From: Tachypleus tridentatus
Taxonomy: Eukaryota; Arthropoda; Merostomata; Xiphosura; Limulidae
DNA: 64,000 bases
NCBI RefSeq assembly: GCF_004210375.1
Contig: NC_134833.1
Location: forward strand, 21,817,396-21,881,395
Reading direction: 5' to 3'
The position numbers and the translations under genes were made by a program. Positions 47,321-57,701 of this stretch are shown one piece after another (positions within the stretch are counted from its first letter, which is position 1; each line of letters begins with the position of its first letter). Below the pieces are notes generated by a model. That model was not told the DNA's origin. It ran no database searches and was given only the letters and a program-made list of their open reading frames with translations.

Positions 47321-47528
47321 TACTTTATTTTAAGCAAAGTTTCAACATCCATACCAGCCATACTTTATTTTAAGTAAAGTTTCAACATCCATACCAGCCA
47401 TACTTTATTTTAAGTAAAGTTTCAACATCCATACCAGCCATACTTTATTTCAAGTAAAGTTTCAACATCCATACCAGCCATACTTTATTTTAAGTAAAGT
47501 TTTAACATCCATACCAGCCATACTTTAC
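47321..47528 (+). repeat. 40-bp tandem repeat, 5 copies
   Basis: Five 40-bp copies from 47321 to 47520 plus a stub: TACTTTATTTTAAGTAAAG then TTTCAACATCCATACCAGCCA. The unit is the reverse complement of the end of the dispersed hairpin element (GGCTGGTATGG...AATAAAGTA), and TTGTTCTG just left of the array extends that match. Confidence 0.95.
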
Positions 47529-47679
47529 AATACATTTTTCTTTAAGTAGACTAGTCCTCATCATGGAACTAGTAGTTTCCATGATGCAGGATGTGTTAAT
47601 ATCATTATTAAAGATTTGAAAACGAAGATAACGTTATATAACATTGTCCTTTATAGAACATTCGCTTCTTTAACCAAAC

Positions 47680-47870
47680 ATGATCGTCCTTTCCGTCATT
47701 TGGCCGTTGTAACGATACGGTCAATTCTATTATTCGTTAGAAAAAGAGTAGCCCAAGAGTTGGCGGTGGGTGGTGATTACTAGCTGCCTTTCCTCTAGAC
47801 TTTCACTGCTAAATTGGGGATGGCTAGCACAGATAGCCCTCGAGTTGCTTTGCGCGAAATTCAAACCAAT
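47680..47870 (+). mobile_element. SINE-A, 5'-truncated
   Basis: Forward SINE-A from about ACCAAACATGATCGTCC to GCGCGAAATTCAAACC. The tRNA-like head is missing. Confidence 0.85.
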
Positions 47871-48261
47871 CCTTAACAGGTACCCTCAACCCAGTACAAA
47901 TAGTTTGAATAAGTAGCCTACGTTAGTAAGAACTTTTCCGAGTTGTTCTTTACGTTTTTAAAATGTATTAAATGATTTCATCGGGTCTCGTCTTCGTATC
48001 AGAATCTTCAGATTTGCATATCGTGACGGTTACAGTTTAGAACATCGTGTTTTTATTTGTATTGTGTAGGTATGTGTACATTCTCACTAGAATATATGTA
48101 TTTACAGAAATATGTTAAAGCTTTGTTTTCATGCTTCTGTTTTTATGTTTTACACTCTAACAAATCATTGTATGGAATTATAAAAGTGTGTTACACGGTT
48201 CAAAAAGTGAACCTTTTTCTAGAAATAAATATTCTATTCGTTTATCTGGTTATTTTAACTG
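47871..48261. other. AT-rich intergenic, no gene recognised
   Basis: No supported feature. Confidence 0.35.
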
Positions 48262-48382
48262 TCGTCACTCAGTTGCTTAGAGATAAATCTGCGGGTTTCC
48301 GACCTTAAAAATCGCATTTCGATGCCCGTGGGTAACAGAGCAGAGATAGCCAGCCCTTTGTGTAGCTTTGCGCTTAACCACA
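48262..48382 (+). mobile_element. SINE-B copy, diverged
   Basis: CGTCACTCAGTTGCTTAGAG, CGATGCCCGTGGG, tail GTGTAGCTTTGCGCTTAAC. Confidence 0.65.
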
Positions 48383-48680
48383 GCCAAGATCAAACTTTAA
48401 TAATTTCCGTAAAAGAAAGTCCTATTATTTGGTGTTACTAAAAAGCATTCTATGAAATATCAAACCCAGAAGCTAGTTTGTTTTATGAGAGAATAAAATT
48501 TATATATATTTTTCATTTAGTGTATTTTATTATCATGTTTTAGTTTACAACATTTTGGGTACAAATTAATTACTGTCAAAATACTCTTTTGACTTTTGAG
48601 ATAAATGAGTTATTGATAGTTCATATTCAAGGTATAGAACTTTGAAAGGGAAGTGCTGGCCACGTCATTTCCGGTCTTAC

Positions 48681-49198
48681 TTTTTCTCTCCAAACCCCCG
48701 GTTTTTGGAATGTCTAGCTAGAGAATCATCTTTTATTTTCATCGGGAAATGGGAAAACCAGTAGTAGACAAAAAAATCATCTTTGAGACCTTCATAAAGA
48801 AGTGGGAATGTTTTGTGACCAGAAGGAACTCCAGCCACTTCTGAGTTTTCCACGATAGAATTGAAATACGGCTTTCCTGTTAAAGGGGAGGAAGTTTTGT
48901 AAATGTGTTGTTTTTCCAATGGTCCTCTTTTCTCACCAAATCCACGTTTTTCAGCAAAACCTCTTTTTCCAATGTCTTTACTTTCATAATTATTGGACCA
49001 AGAAGGAGGGAGATATTGCTTTGGCTTCATCCTGTCAAGGTTGTCTTGTTTGTCATCAGTATACCCGTCGATGTCACCAGTGCTGCTTAGAAAATAATCA
49101 TTTTGCCGACCATGACCGATTTTATCATTGTCTGCAGAACCCCATATAACCTGAACCACAGTTACAAGTAAACAGAAGGTTGACAACATTTTAATATT
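48681..49198 (-). CDS. Achatin-like neuropeptide precursor, coding exon
   Basis: Reading leftwards from ATG at 49189, the exon encodes 169-170 residues of a secreted peptide precursor. Residues 1-19 (MLSTFCLLVTVVQVIWGSA) form a signal peptide. Around residues 74-91 come GKR-GFAE-KR-GFGE-KR-GPLE, and the exon ends NR-GFGE-KK. Tetrapeptides of form Gly-Phe-Ala/Gly-acidic between dibasic sites are the achatin signature (classically GFAD/GFGD); here Asp is replaced by Glu. An acceptor (CTTCCCAACAG) lies 9 bases upstream of the ATG, so a 5' non-coding exon is expected. At 48680 a GTAAGA donor overlaps the last codon before an in-frame stop, so translation probably continues into another exon, perhaps with more copies. 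The linker (residues 20-70 and 95-160) is acidic to neutral and unrecognised. Expected role: precursor processed in the secretory pathway of neurons. Confidence 0.75.
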
Positions 49199-49420
49199 CT
49201 GTTGGGAAGATATAAATTGTAAAACATGAAATATGATTCAAAATCCAATATTTTTAATATCACAATTTTAATACAGTTACATTAGTTTGCCATCTTCAGA
49301 AACATTTCTATTTATTATTTACTCTTGAAAATTAAATGCATGTATATATTCAGAAACTACATATACTATTTCCAGAACATTCTCTCTGTTTAAGATGCGT
49401 AAAAATAACGTAAATAAGAA

Positions 49421-49543
49421 ACCCTGTGGCATAGTAGTATCTTTGCGGACTTACAAACCTAAAACTGGGTTTCGATACCCGCGGTGGGCAAAGCATAAAT
49501 AGCCCGTTGCGTAGTTTTGTGCTTAACTTCAAACAAACAAATA
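49421..49543 (+). mobile_element. SINE-B copy
   Basis: AAACCCTGTGGCATAGTAG, GGGTTTCGATACCCG, GTTTTGTGCTTAACTTC and a CAAACAAAC tail. It lies upstream of the peptide-precursor exon, probably in its intron. Confidence 0.8.
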
Positions 49544-49707
49544 TAATTATTTAAAAAAGTAAAAGTGACAATAACCGCGGTTATTATTACTGCAATACAC
49601 TAAATCATTCTTAAATAACCACGTAATCAGTAAGAAGGAAATATTCTTTAATATATACAGATAATAATGTATAATCCTACCTCACTGTGTAGACTTTTTG
49701 TGCGTTT

Positions 49708-49965
49708 GTTTTTGAATTTCTTGCAAAGCTACACAAGGGCTATCTGCGCTGGCCATCCCTGAATTAGCAGTGTAAGACTATAGGAAAAGCAACTTCTCAT
49801 CGCTACTCGCCGCCAGTTCTTGAGCTAATCTTTTACCAACGAATAGTAGGATTGACCGTCCCATTATAATGCTGAAAGGACGAGCATGTTTCGTGTAACG
49901 GGGACTCGAACCCGCGATCCTCAGATTACGAGTCGAGCGTCATAAGCACCTGGTCATGCCAGGTC
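49708..49965 (-). mobile_element. SINE-A copy, reverse
   Basis: Full-length inverted SINE-A. Flanking ACTTTTTGT on both sides is a probable target-site duplication. Confidence 0.9.
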
Positions 49966-50081
49966 ATACTTTTTGTATGCTCAAAACACGTGATTATAAC
50001 CTAAACGTATCATTGGCAAATAATGTAATTACCAGTTACACATTTTGTTGAATGTTCGTTATCGGTAATTCTGCACGATTT

Positions 50082-50282
50082 GTCGCGCTAAACATGCTCG
50101 CCCTCCCAGCCGTGGGGGTGTACAATGTGACGGTCAATCCCACTATTCGTTGGTAAAGAGTAGCCCAAGAGTTGACGGTGGGTGGTGATGACTAGTTGCC
50201 TTCCCTCTAGTCTTACACTGCTAAATTAGGGACGGCTAGCACAGATAGCCCTCGAGTAGCTTTGTGCGAAATTTCCAAACAA
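50082..50282 (+). mobile_element. 5'-truncated SINE-A with perfect TSD
   Basis: Starts at GTCGCGCTAAACATG, lacking the whole tRNA head, yet is bounded by perfect 12-bp direct repeats TCTGCACGATTT at 50070-50081 and 50283-50294. The truncation therefore occurred during insertion. Confidence 0.95.
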
Positions 50283-50472
50283 TCTGCACGATTTAGTAGT
50301 AAAAGAAATATAGTACAGTGCCTATTAAATGATGGAAACGTTTCCATACAGGATTCGTGGAATTTTCATCGTACACGTGGTGTCCAACTAAGAATACACA
50401 TGTTACAAATTCCAACATTAACCTTTACCGAAACAGACAAACCTCTAAATGGGGTGGAATGGATTTAATAGT

Positions 50473-50757
50473 GTGTTTGTTTGTTGTATTTCGTGTAAAC
50501 CTACACGAAGACTATCTGCGCTAGCCGTCTTCAATTTAGCAGTGTAAGACTAGAGGGAAGGCAGCTAGCCATCACCACCCATCGCCAACTCTTGGACTAC
50601 TTTTTTTTTACCAACGAATAGTGGGACTGACCGTCACATTATAATGCCCCTATGACTGAAAGAGCGAGCATGTTTGGTGTGACGGGAATTCGAACCCGCA
50701 ACCCTCCGATTACGAGTCGAGTGCTTTAACCAGCTGCACATGTCTGCCTTGCCGGGA
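50473..50757 (-). mobile_element. SINE-A copy, reverse
   Basis: Full-length inverted SINE-A from TTTGTTTGTTGTATTTCG to CTGCACATGTCTGCC, with an intact B-box complement. Confidence 0.9.
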
Positions 50758-50779
50758 GTTTAATAGACACACAACTTAC

Positions 50780-50879
50780 CTTTTATGGTCTCAAATAGAG
50801 TATTTGTTCTGTCGTTCTGTCTGCTAGATTTCGCTGAAGATGTCTGTAGACGACTTCTTGGACTACGATGCCCCAGCAT
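50780..50879 (-). CDS. Candidate first coding exon
   Basis: Reading leftwards from ATG at 50879, after an in-frame TGA, 33 codons encode a basic, Ser/Arg-rich segment starting MLGHRSPRSR and ending LFETIK. It runs into an excellent donor AAAAG|GTAAGT at 50780/50779, leaving one extra base. TATAAATA lies just upstream of the ATG, too close to be its TATA box. Splicing to the peptide exon at 49198 would put a stop two codons in, so if real this belongs to another transcript or is an upstream frame. The product is not recognised. Confidence 0.35.
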
Positions 50880-50973
50880 TCAGTATTTATATTATTTGTG
50901 GAATGCCTCCTATTGTCAAAACGGACTAAAACAGATGTACGTACTTTTCCCACAAATTGAAAATGCAAATTAA

Positions 50974-51695
50974 TATCAATAATTCTACACGAGTTCTTGG
51001 TGACTTAAACATAATATCTAAACAGATCCCTTTTTGAATGATTTTGTTACATCACCGTTTCGCCAGCAATATTAAACCAGCCGTCTTTCTGAGATTAGCA
51101 TACAAAACACATGTCTTAATAAATATGCATTCTCATTAGAGATTATGGAAAAGAACATTTTGCTGAGCAAAGACAAATACAAACCAGGCAGTAGACAAAC
51201 AACTTCTCATGAATCTGTAAATCTCCAGAAATAATCTCCAGTTTGAAATGATTTAGACAACTCGAGCTTTATAATTTAATTGCGTTCCTCAAAGTTAATA
51301 GATTCTAATCTTTTATATTATACTGCGTTTTAAAAGAATGCTAGAACTGCGTCTTCGTATGTGGAAAAGTGAGTCAAAGTTTTATAATTTAGAAAGAAGC
51401 AGCGTAGCACCTGCGTCAACAGGTTTATCAGACAAAGTAAATAGGAAATATAAACTTAAAATACGAGAATTATAATGGAAATAACAGAGGACTTGAGATT
51501 AACGTATTCTAAGTATGTGACAAAATTTTCCTACGTCTTAATGTATAAGAAAAGGCTAAACATTGATTAGGCTGTGAACGTAGACAGCATGAAAGTTTTT
51601 GATTTGGATACACTGTGGGAAATGTTTAATTTCAACGTAAGTTAAAATAGAGTTTATACATAAATATTTCACGTAGTTAGGGTCCCCATCTTGCA
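50974..51695. other. Intergenic/intronic, no gene recognised
   Basis: AT-rich, no supported feature. Confidence 0.35.
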
Positions 51696-51865
51696 ATTTG
51701 GAGATAGTGGATTAAAGTTCCATCACGGAACATGTTCGTCACTTGTTTTGTTGCTAACTAGTGACAAAAGAGTTAGCTGTGGAGGGGGGGTGCTGACTAG
51801 CTGCCTCCCATCCACTCTATCACTTCATAATTAGGAACAGATAGCGCAAATAATCATCAAAAGTC
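51696..51865 (+). mobile_element. Decayed SINE-A body
   Basis: AACATGTTCGTCACTTG, GACAAAAGAGTTAGC, GCTGACTAGCTGCCTCCC and AATTAGGAACAGATAGCGC follow the SINE-A order with low identity. The tail is lost. Confidence 0.65.
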
Positions 51866-52677
51866 AACAATGAGAAAATGAACATTTATTTATTCAAGAT
51901 GTATTAGATATTAAATATTTAGCGAAACCACAGCCTAGAGAACGGGCTTCGAGAAATCACCGGGACAACTTCAAACCGGTATATATATATACTTTAAAGT
52001 CAATATGTAATGTATCTAATGTACACATTTTAAAGGGAAGTATCCAATACATTGTGATCTGTATAGATAAATGAAGCAGTTTAAGTGTGAATTGAAAATC
52101 GTTTTAAGAACTGTCCAGCTAATATCACTCTACTTGTTTGTGTACTTTTTATTTCAACATTTATTTTGTCTCATCTATTTTTTCCTATTTATTTGTTCAG
52201 TTTCTATATGTCCATGGAATGAACACAACATCTATTAACTTTCATTATAGCTAGTATCGATATGTAACGCTATCTGTTAGATTGAGTTGGGTTTAAAAGA
52301 TATTTGAATTCGTGTTTGATATGTTTTCCATTTATAAAAAAACCAACAAAAAACATCTCTGTGTATTTATTGAAAGAGAAAAATTTGATACCTACAGTCC
52401 AGTCAAATAAGCTGAAGAAATTTTGTAAGGGTAGTTCGAATCGTCTAGGGTCTAGCCCCGTTGATGTGATCAGGTATATACAGTAGAAGAGAAACTGATG
52501 TTTTAGATTTTTTTAATTGTTATATCGGAAATGTTAACGATCCTTTTCGTATATACGAACATATTATATCGTAACCAATACTTTAAATGGTCGGTTTTTC
52601 GTTTAGAAATTCAGTGGAGCGCTTTATCGTCGCGTGAGTTATGTGGAATCCTTGTTGATCCTTACTGTTAAGGATGT
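51866..52677. other. AT-rich intergenic, no gene recognised
   Basis: No supported feature. Confidence 0.35.
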
Positions 52678-52788
52678 GTTTTCTTATAGCAAAGCCACAT
52701 TAGACTATTTGTAGAGTCCACCGAGGGGAATCGAACCCCTAATTTGGCGTTGTAAATCCGTAGATATACCGCTGTACCAGCGGAGGAC
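52678..52788 (-). mobile_element. SINE-B copy, reverse
   Basis: Inverted SINE-B: TTTTCTTATAGCAAAGCCAC, GAGGGGAATCGAACCCC, ATACCGCTGTACCAGCGG. Well preserved. Confidence 0.88.
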
Positions 52789-52929
52789 TGCTATTAAGTA
52801 TTAATATACTTAATAATATATGTACCACCTCGCCTTACCCATTAAAAATAAAGTTACGTAACAATTTGTACATAAGCAGCTAATTTCGTAATGTTGTAGT
52901 ATCAGATAATCCTGTAATCTCCGATTTTA

Positions 52930-53991
52930 GGTTCAGAAAAGAGAAAGGATTTCGAACGCTTTTAATGTTATATAATCAATAATGTTTGTTCCATTATTAT
53001 TAATTACTTCCTGCCAACGATTCACAAGCTTTTGAATGCCACTTCTATAACATTATTAGTGTTTGGAGGAAAAGAATGTAGAGAGGGTAGTTTTGGTATC
53101 TTCATGTGTTCCAAGCTCTTTCCCATCAAAATTGTTCTGCAAACTTCGGAATTGATGATAATCAGATGGGGCAAGGTTTGGAGAATAAGGAGGATGTGTA
53201 AGTTTTACCAGTCTAGCTCTTCAACCTATGCAGATGTGATCCTTGCTGTATGGGGCCGTGTATTATCCTGGTGTAACACAACACCTTTACGACTGATCAA
53301 AGCAGGCCTCTTTTATTTCAGTACAACATTCAAGCGTTCTAACTGTTGACAATAGAACTCTGATGTAATCGTTACATTGAGTGGCAGCAACTCAAAGCGG
53401 ATCACACCAACAATGTCCCACCAAACACTTAACAAGTCATTCCTAGAGGTCCATTTTGGGCTGTGCTTTAGCCAGTTTACCTGCACTGAGCCATTGTCTG
53501 CAGTGCATAACATGTTTATAAAATATCCATTTTTCATTTACAGTCATTAACCTGTCCAAAAAAGTGAGTTACGTTCACGAGAGTGCAGAGAAGTGCAAAT
53601 GTCCACTCTTGCTCTAAGTTTGGCTTCTGTCAAATCATGGGGGATCCATTTTCCAAGTTTGGACACCTTTCCAAGCTGTTGCAAATGACGGTGAACTGTT
53701 GAATTAAGCTTTTGTACTAGTTCTTCAAGTGTTACAGCACAATCTTCATCAAGTGCAGCCAACAGTAAGTCATCATTAAACTCAACAGAACGACCTGAAC
53801 GTGGCGCATCACTTAACCTGTAGTCACCTGATCTGAACTTCTGAAACCACCTTCAACATTTTCTTTCATTGAGAGACTCCACACCATAAACACCTTGAAT
53901 GTTTCTTGTAGTTTCTGTTGCACTATTGCCTTTTTTTAAACTCATAAAACATTATATGTCTAATGTGCTCCTCAGACACATCCATCTTCAT
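52930..53991 (-). pseudogene. Mariner transposase fossil
   Basis: Reading leftwards from ATG at 53991, pieces in all three reverse frames line up with a Tc1/mariner (mariner clade) transposase: an N-terminal HTH start (MKMDVSEEHIRHIM), WFQKFRSGDY, DAPRSGR, then KWIPHDLTE, NEKWIFY, GVIRFELL, YCQQLERLN, HQDNTRPHTA and HPPYSPNLAPSDYH. The DD34D residues are partly recognisable: the first Asp is Asn in VNEKW, the second is in HQDN and the third in SDYH. There are at least three frameshifts (one at an A run near 53935) and several stops. Terminal inverted repeats were not found. Non-functional. Confidence 0.88.
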
Positions 53992-54009
53992 AAGGTTTTA
54001 TTTGATTAA

Positions 54010-55048
54010 TGATCTGAAAAAGTGTAGTTGGGTTAGTTTCTTTTATCTGTCTGAACATTTTTATATACGTCCTACTACATATTTTAGTCATTAAAACCTT
54101 CTACAAAGACAGAAATGATGATGCACTTTCTATATCAAATTTTCGAGCATTAATTATGAGATGACCTGATACGATGGGATGACCTGATACAATCACGTGT
54201 AATTCCTGAATTGTATTTTGCATGATAAAAAAATCCAATATAGACTAGCTTTAAAACATCTATTTTTAAAATTTATTAATACTTGGAAAAAAGAAGAGTC
54301 AGCTCGTCTTTATAAAGACAACAGTGTGAACGTCGTCTTGGTTTAATTCTTTGCAAACTGTATATTCAGTGATGCACAGCATAATTTTTAAAAAATTTTA
54401 ATTTTCACTTCTTTTTCCTGTAAAACTGGAGCTGCCCTGTTGCCCAAACCTAATTCTAGAGGCTAAAAATTCGGATTTTATATTCTTGATGGGCAAAGTA
54501 CGAATATCCCACTGTGTAACTTTGAGTTTAACAAAAGATAAAACTGAAAACTTTATAACTACACCTTGTGTTTGTAACCAAGCAACTATTTCCATAACGT
54601 CATAACTATTTCCATAACAAACGTCATTCAAATCATATAATTATCATTCGAGTCTCCAAACAATTCACAGAAAATTAAAAATAATATTTGTACAAACTTG
54701 TAATTTTACTGGTATTGTGTAATTAATCGTTAATTAATATGGGTATAATTGAAACAACAAAACCCAATAGAGACGAAAGTAGATATAAATGTTGTTAAAA
54801 ACTGTATATTACAAATACGCAACGCTTCGACATCTTTACGTCATTATCAGATACCCAGTGGTGACGTAAGCTAGTCCAAACGCCATACATTTGTAATAAA
54901 GTTTTTTCACTGCCCATTCAATTCGTCTCTAAAGTTTATTTTGCAGAAAGTAAGTTTATCATAATCTGGAACGTGAATGTTATTTTTATTAATAGTGATA
55001 ATCATAAGTATATTGTGTAATATACATAATATAATATTGTGTATATTG
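54010..55048. other. Intergenic with decayed repeats
   Basis: GACCTGATACGATGG and GACCTGATACAATC form a short local duplication near 54162-54192. Near 54820-54870 CAACGCTTCGACATC...CATTATCAG recalls the dispersed hairpin family. No gene is recognised. Confidence 0.4.
54445..54533 (+). mobile_element. Decayed SINE-B
   Basis: Only the latter half is visible: GAGGCTAAAAATTCGG, CTTGATGGGCAAAG, CACTGTGTAACTTTGAG. Confidence 0.4.
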
Positions 55049-56108
55049 TGTGTCACACTTCATACACATTATTACTACTGATTCCACACAGATTACTACT
55101 ATGTGTCACACTTCATACACATTATTACTACTGATTCCACACAGATTACTACTATGTGTCACACTTCATACACATTATTACCACTGATTCCACACAGATT
55201 ACTACTATGTGTCACACTTCATACATATTATTACTACTGACTCCACACAGATTACTACTATGTGTCACACTTCATACATATTATTACTACTGACTCCACA
55301 CAGATTACTACTATGTGTCACACTTCATACATATTATTACTACTGACTCCACACAGATTACTACTATGTGTCACACTTCATACATATTATTACTACTGAC
55401 TCCACACAGATTACTACTATGTGTCACACTTCATACATATTATTACTACTGACTCCACACAGATTACTACTATGTGTCACACTTCATACACATTATTACC
55501 ACTGATTCCACACAGATTACTACTATGTGTCACACTTCATACATATTATTACTACTGACTCCACACAGATTACTACTATGTGTCACACTTCATACATATT
55601 ATTACTACTGACTCCACACAGATTACTACTATGTGTCACACTTCATACATATTATTACTACTGACTCCACACAGATTACTACTATGTGTCACACTTCATA
55701 CATATTATTACTACTGACTCCACACAGATTACTACTATGTGTCACACTTCATACATATTATTACTACTGACTCCACACAGATTACTACTATGTGTCACAC
55801 TTCATACATATTATTACTACTGACTCCACACAGATTACTACTATGTGTCACACTTCATACACATTATTACCACTGATTCCACACAGATTACTACTATGTG
55901 TCACACTTCATACATATTATTACTACTGACTCCACACAGATTACTACTATGTGTCACACTTCATACATATTATTACTACTGACTCCACACAGATTACTAC
56001 TATGTGTCACACTTCATACACATTATTACTACTGATTCCACACAGATTACTACTACGTGTCACACTTCATACACATTATTACTACTGATTCCACACAGAT
56101 TACTACTA
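55049..56108 (+). repeat. 53-bp minisatellite, 20 copies
   Basis: Exactly 20 units of 53 bp, TGTGTCACACTTCATACA, (C/T)ATTATTACTACTGA, then TTCCACACAG (or CTCC) and ATTACTACTA. Two variant types occur, and the CACATTATTACCACTGATT type recurs in units 3, 9 and 16. Confidence 0.97.
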
Positions 56109-56334
56109 TGTGTCACACTTCACGCGTGTTATTCTAATGTGTCACACTTTACACGGATTATTACTTTGTGACACACTTCATACAGATTATTACTTTGTGA
56201 CACACTTCATACAGATTACTAATATGTGACACTTCGTACAGATTATTACCATACGACACACTTCAAGCAAATTATTACTATGTGTCGCACTTCACTCAGA
56301 TTATTACTTTGTGGCACACTTCACGAAGATTAAG
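56109..56334 (+). repeat. Degenerate right edge of 53-bp array
   Basis: Shortened, diverged relatives of the unit, each 27-35 bp (TGTGACACACTTCATACAG, ATTATTACTTTG), suggesting an older, shorter-period array from which the 53-bp unit grew. Confidence 0.75.
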
Positions 56335-56348
56335 AGATTAGTACTGTG

Positions 56349-56615
56349 GCCCGGCATAACCAGGTAGGTTAAGGCGTTCAACTCGTAATATGAGGGTCGC
56401 GGATTCGATTCCCCGTCGCACCAAACATGCTCACCCTTTCAGCCATGGGGGAGTTATAATGTTACGGTCAATCACACTATTCGTTGGTAAAGAGTAGCCA
56501 AGAGTTATGGTGAGTGGTGATGATTAGCTGCCTTCCCTCTAATCTTACACTAGAAAATTAAGGACGGCTAGCGCAGATAGCCCTCGTGTAGCTTTGTGCG
56601 AAATTCAAAAACAAA
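56349..56615 (+). mobile_element. SINE-A copy with perfect 14-bp TSD
   Basis: Forward SINE-A bounded by AGATTAGTACTGTG at 56335-56348 and 56616-56629. Inserted at the degenerate edge of the minisatellite. Confidence 0.96.
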
Positions 56616-56644
56616 AGATTAGTACTGTGAGTCATTTATTTGTT

Positions 56645-57047
56645 TGACGTTAAGCACAAAGCCTCACAGGGGGCTGTCTATTTTGTTTGTTTGTTTGGAA
56701 TTTCGCACAAAGCTACTCGAGGGCTATCTGTGCTAGCCGTCCCTAATTTAGCAGTGTAAGACTAGAGGGAAGGCAGCTAGTCATCACCACCCACCGCCAA
56801 CTCTTGGGCTACTCTTTTACCAACGAATAGTGGGATTGACCGTCACATTATACACCCCCACGGCTGGGAGGGCGAGCATGTTTAGCGCGACGCGGGCGCG
56901 AACCCGCGACCCTCGGATTACGAGTCGCACGCCTTACGCGCTAGGCCATGCCAGGCCGGGGGACTGTCTATGCTCTGTCCACCATAGGTATTAAAACTCG
57001 GTTTCTAGAGGAGTCCTCAAACTTACCGCTGTGCCACAGGGAGGCAC
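56645..57047 (-). mobile_element. SINE-B, reverse, interrupted by SINE-A
   Basis: Left part 56645-56673 (TTAAGCACAAAGCC) and right part 56958-57047 (TCTGTCCACCATAGG, CCGCTGTGCCACAGG) together make one inverted SINE-B, split by the SINE-A at 56674-56957. Confidence 0.85.
56674..56957 (-). mobile_element. SINE-A nested in SINE-B
   Basis: Full-length inverted SINE-A of the GACGCGGGCGCGAACCCG subtype. GGGGGCTGTCTAT on the left and GGGGGACTGTCTAT on the right are the duplicated SINE-B target. Confidence 0.95.
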
Positions 57048-57699
57048 TGTGTGTCATACTTCGCCATTCGTTTAATACACTCTCAAGACCTAAGATTTAC
57101 TATAAATGTTACTTTTCAATATAGTTTGTAAATCAAATATTCTAATAAGTTCGTGCTCTCAGTATTTTAAAACACTGAGGGATTTTTAGCCTTTACATTT
57201 GTATTTGGAGATCCTGCTGTAGTCACTTATTACAGTAATATCTCCATCAAATAAAAGTAACTATTGTTTTTCTTCAAATATTTCTTGGTGTTGGAACATA
57301 CGCGAAGATCACTGTCTGGAACATTTCGATTACCAAAAATCAACTTGAAACCCAGTCGACTTACCACTTGTCATCGAGTTATACCAGCCTCGAGAAATAA
57401 CACACTTCGTGAATACTCTGTTTGCTGCGCTGAGTAAAACACATCTCAAAACAACGTGCGTACAACAAACAGTCGAAAGCTTGTTTTACTCTTTCAATGT
57501 GCTATCGTCCCGAATTAGTGATGAAGGTTAGGTTTCCCTGGAAGTGATACAAGTCAGTGATATGCGGTAAATCGAATGACAGAGCGGACATCACAATTAT
57601 TTTGAGTTTTTGAAATAGCTTCTCGGATGAATAATTCGCTGAAGAATAAATTAGTAAAATCAATGTTGCATGTTTCTGAAATCATATGTAGACATAGTC
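57048..57699. other. Intergenic, no gene recognised
   Basis: No supported feature. Confidence 0.35.
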
Positions 57700-57701
57700 C
57701 G

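Noticed and set aside
48681-50879. Splicing of the 50879-50780 exon onto the peptide-precursor exon as one protein
   Set aside because: Joining 50780 to 49198 gives a stop within three codons, so they cannot encode one protein together.
53032-53349. 105-codon forward open frame
   Set aside because: It is antisense to the mariner transposase fossil.
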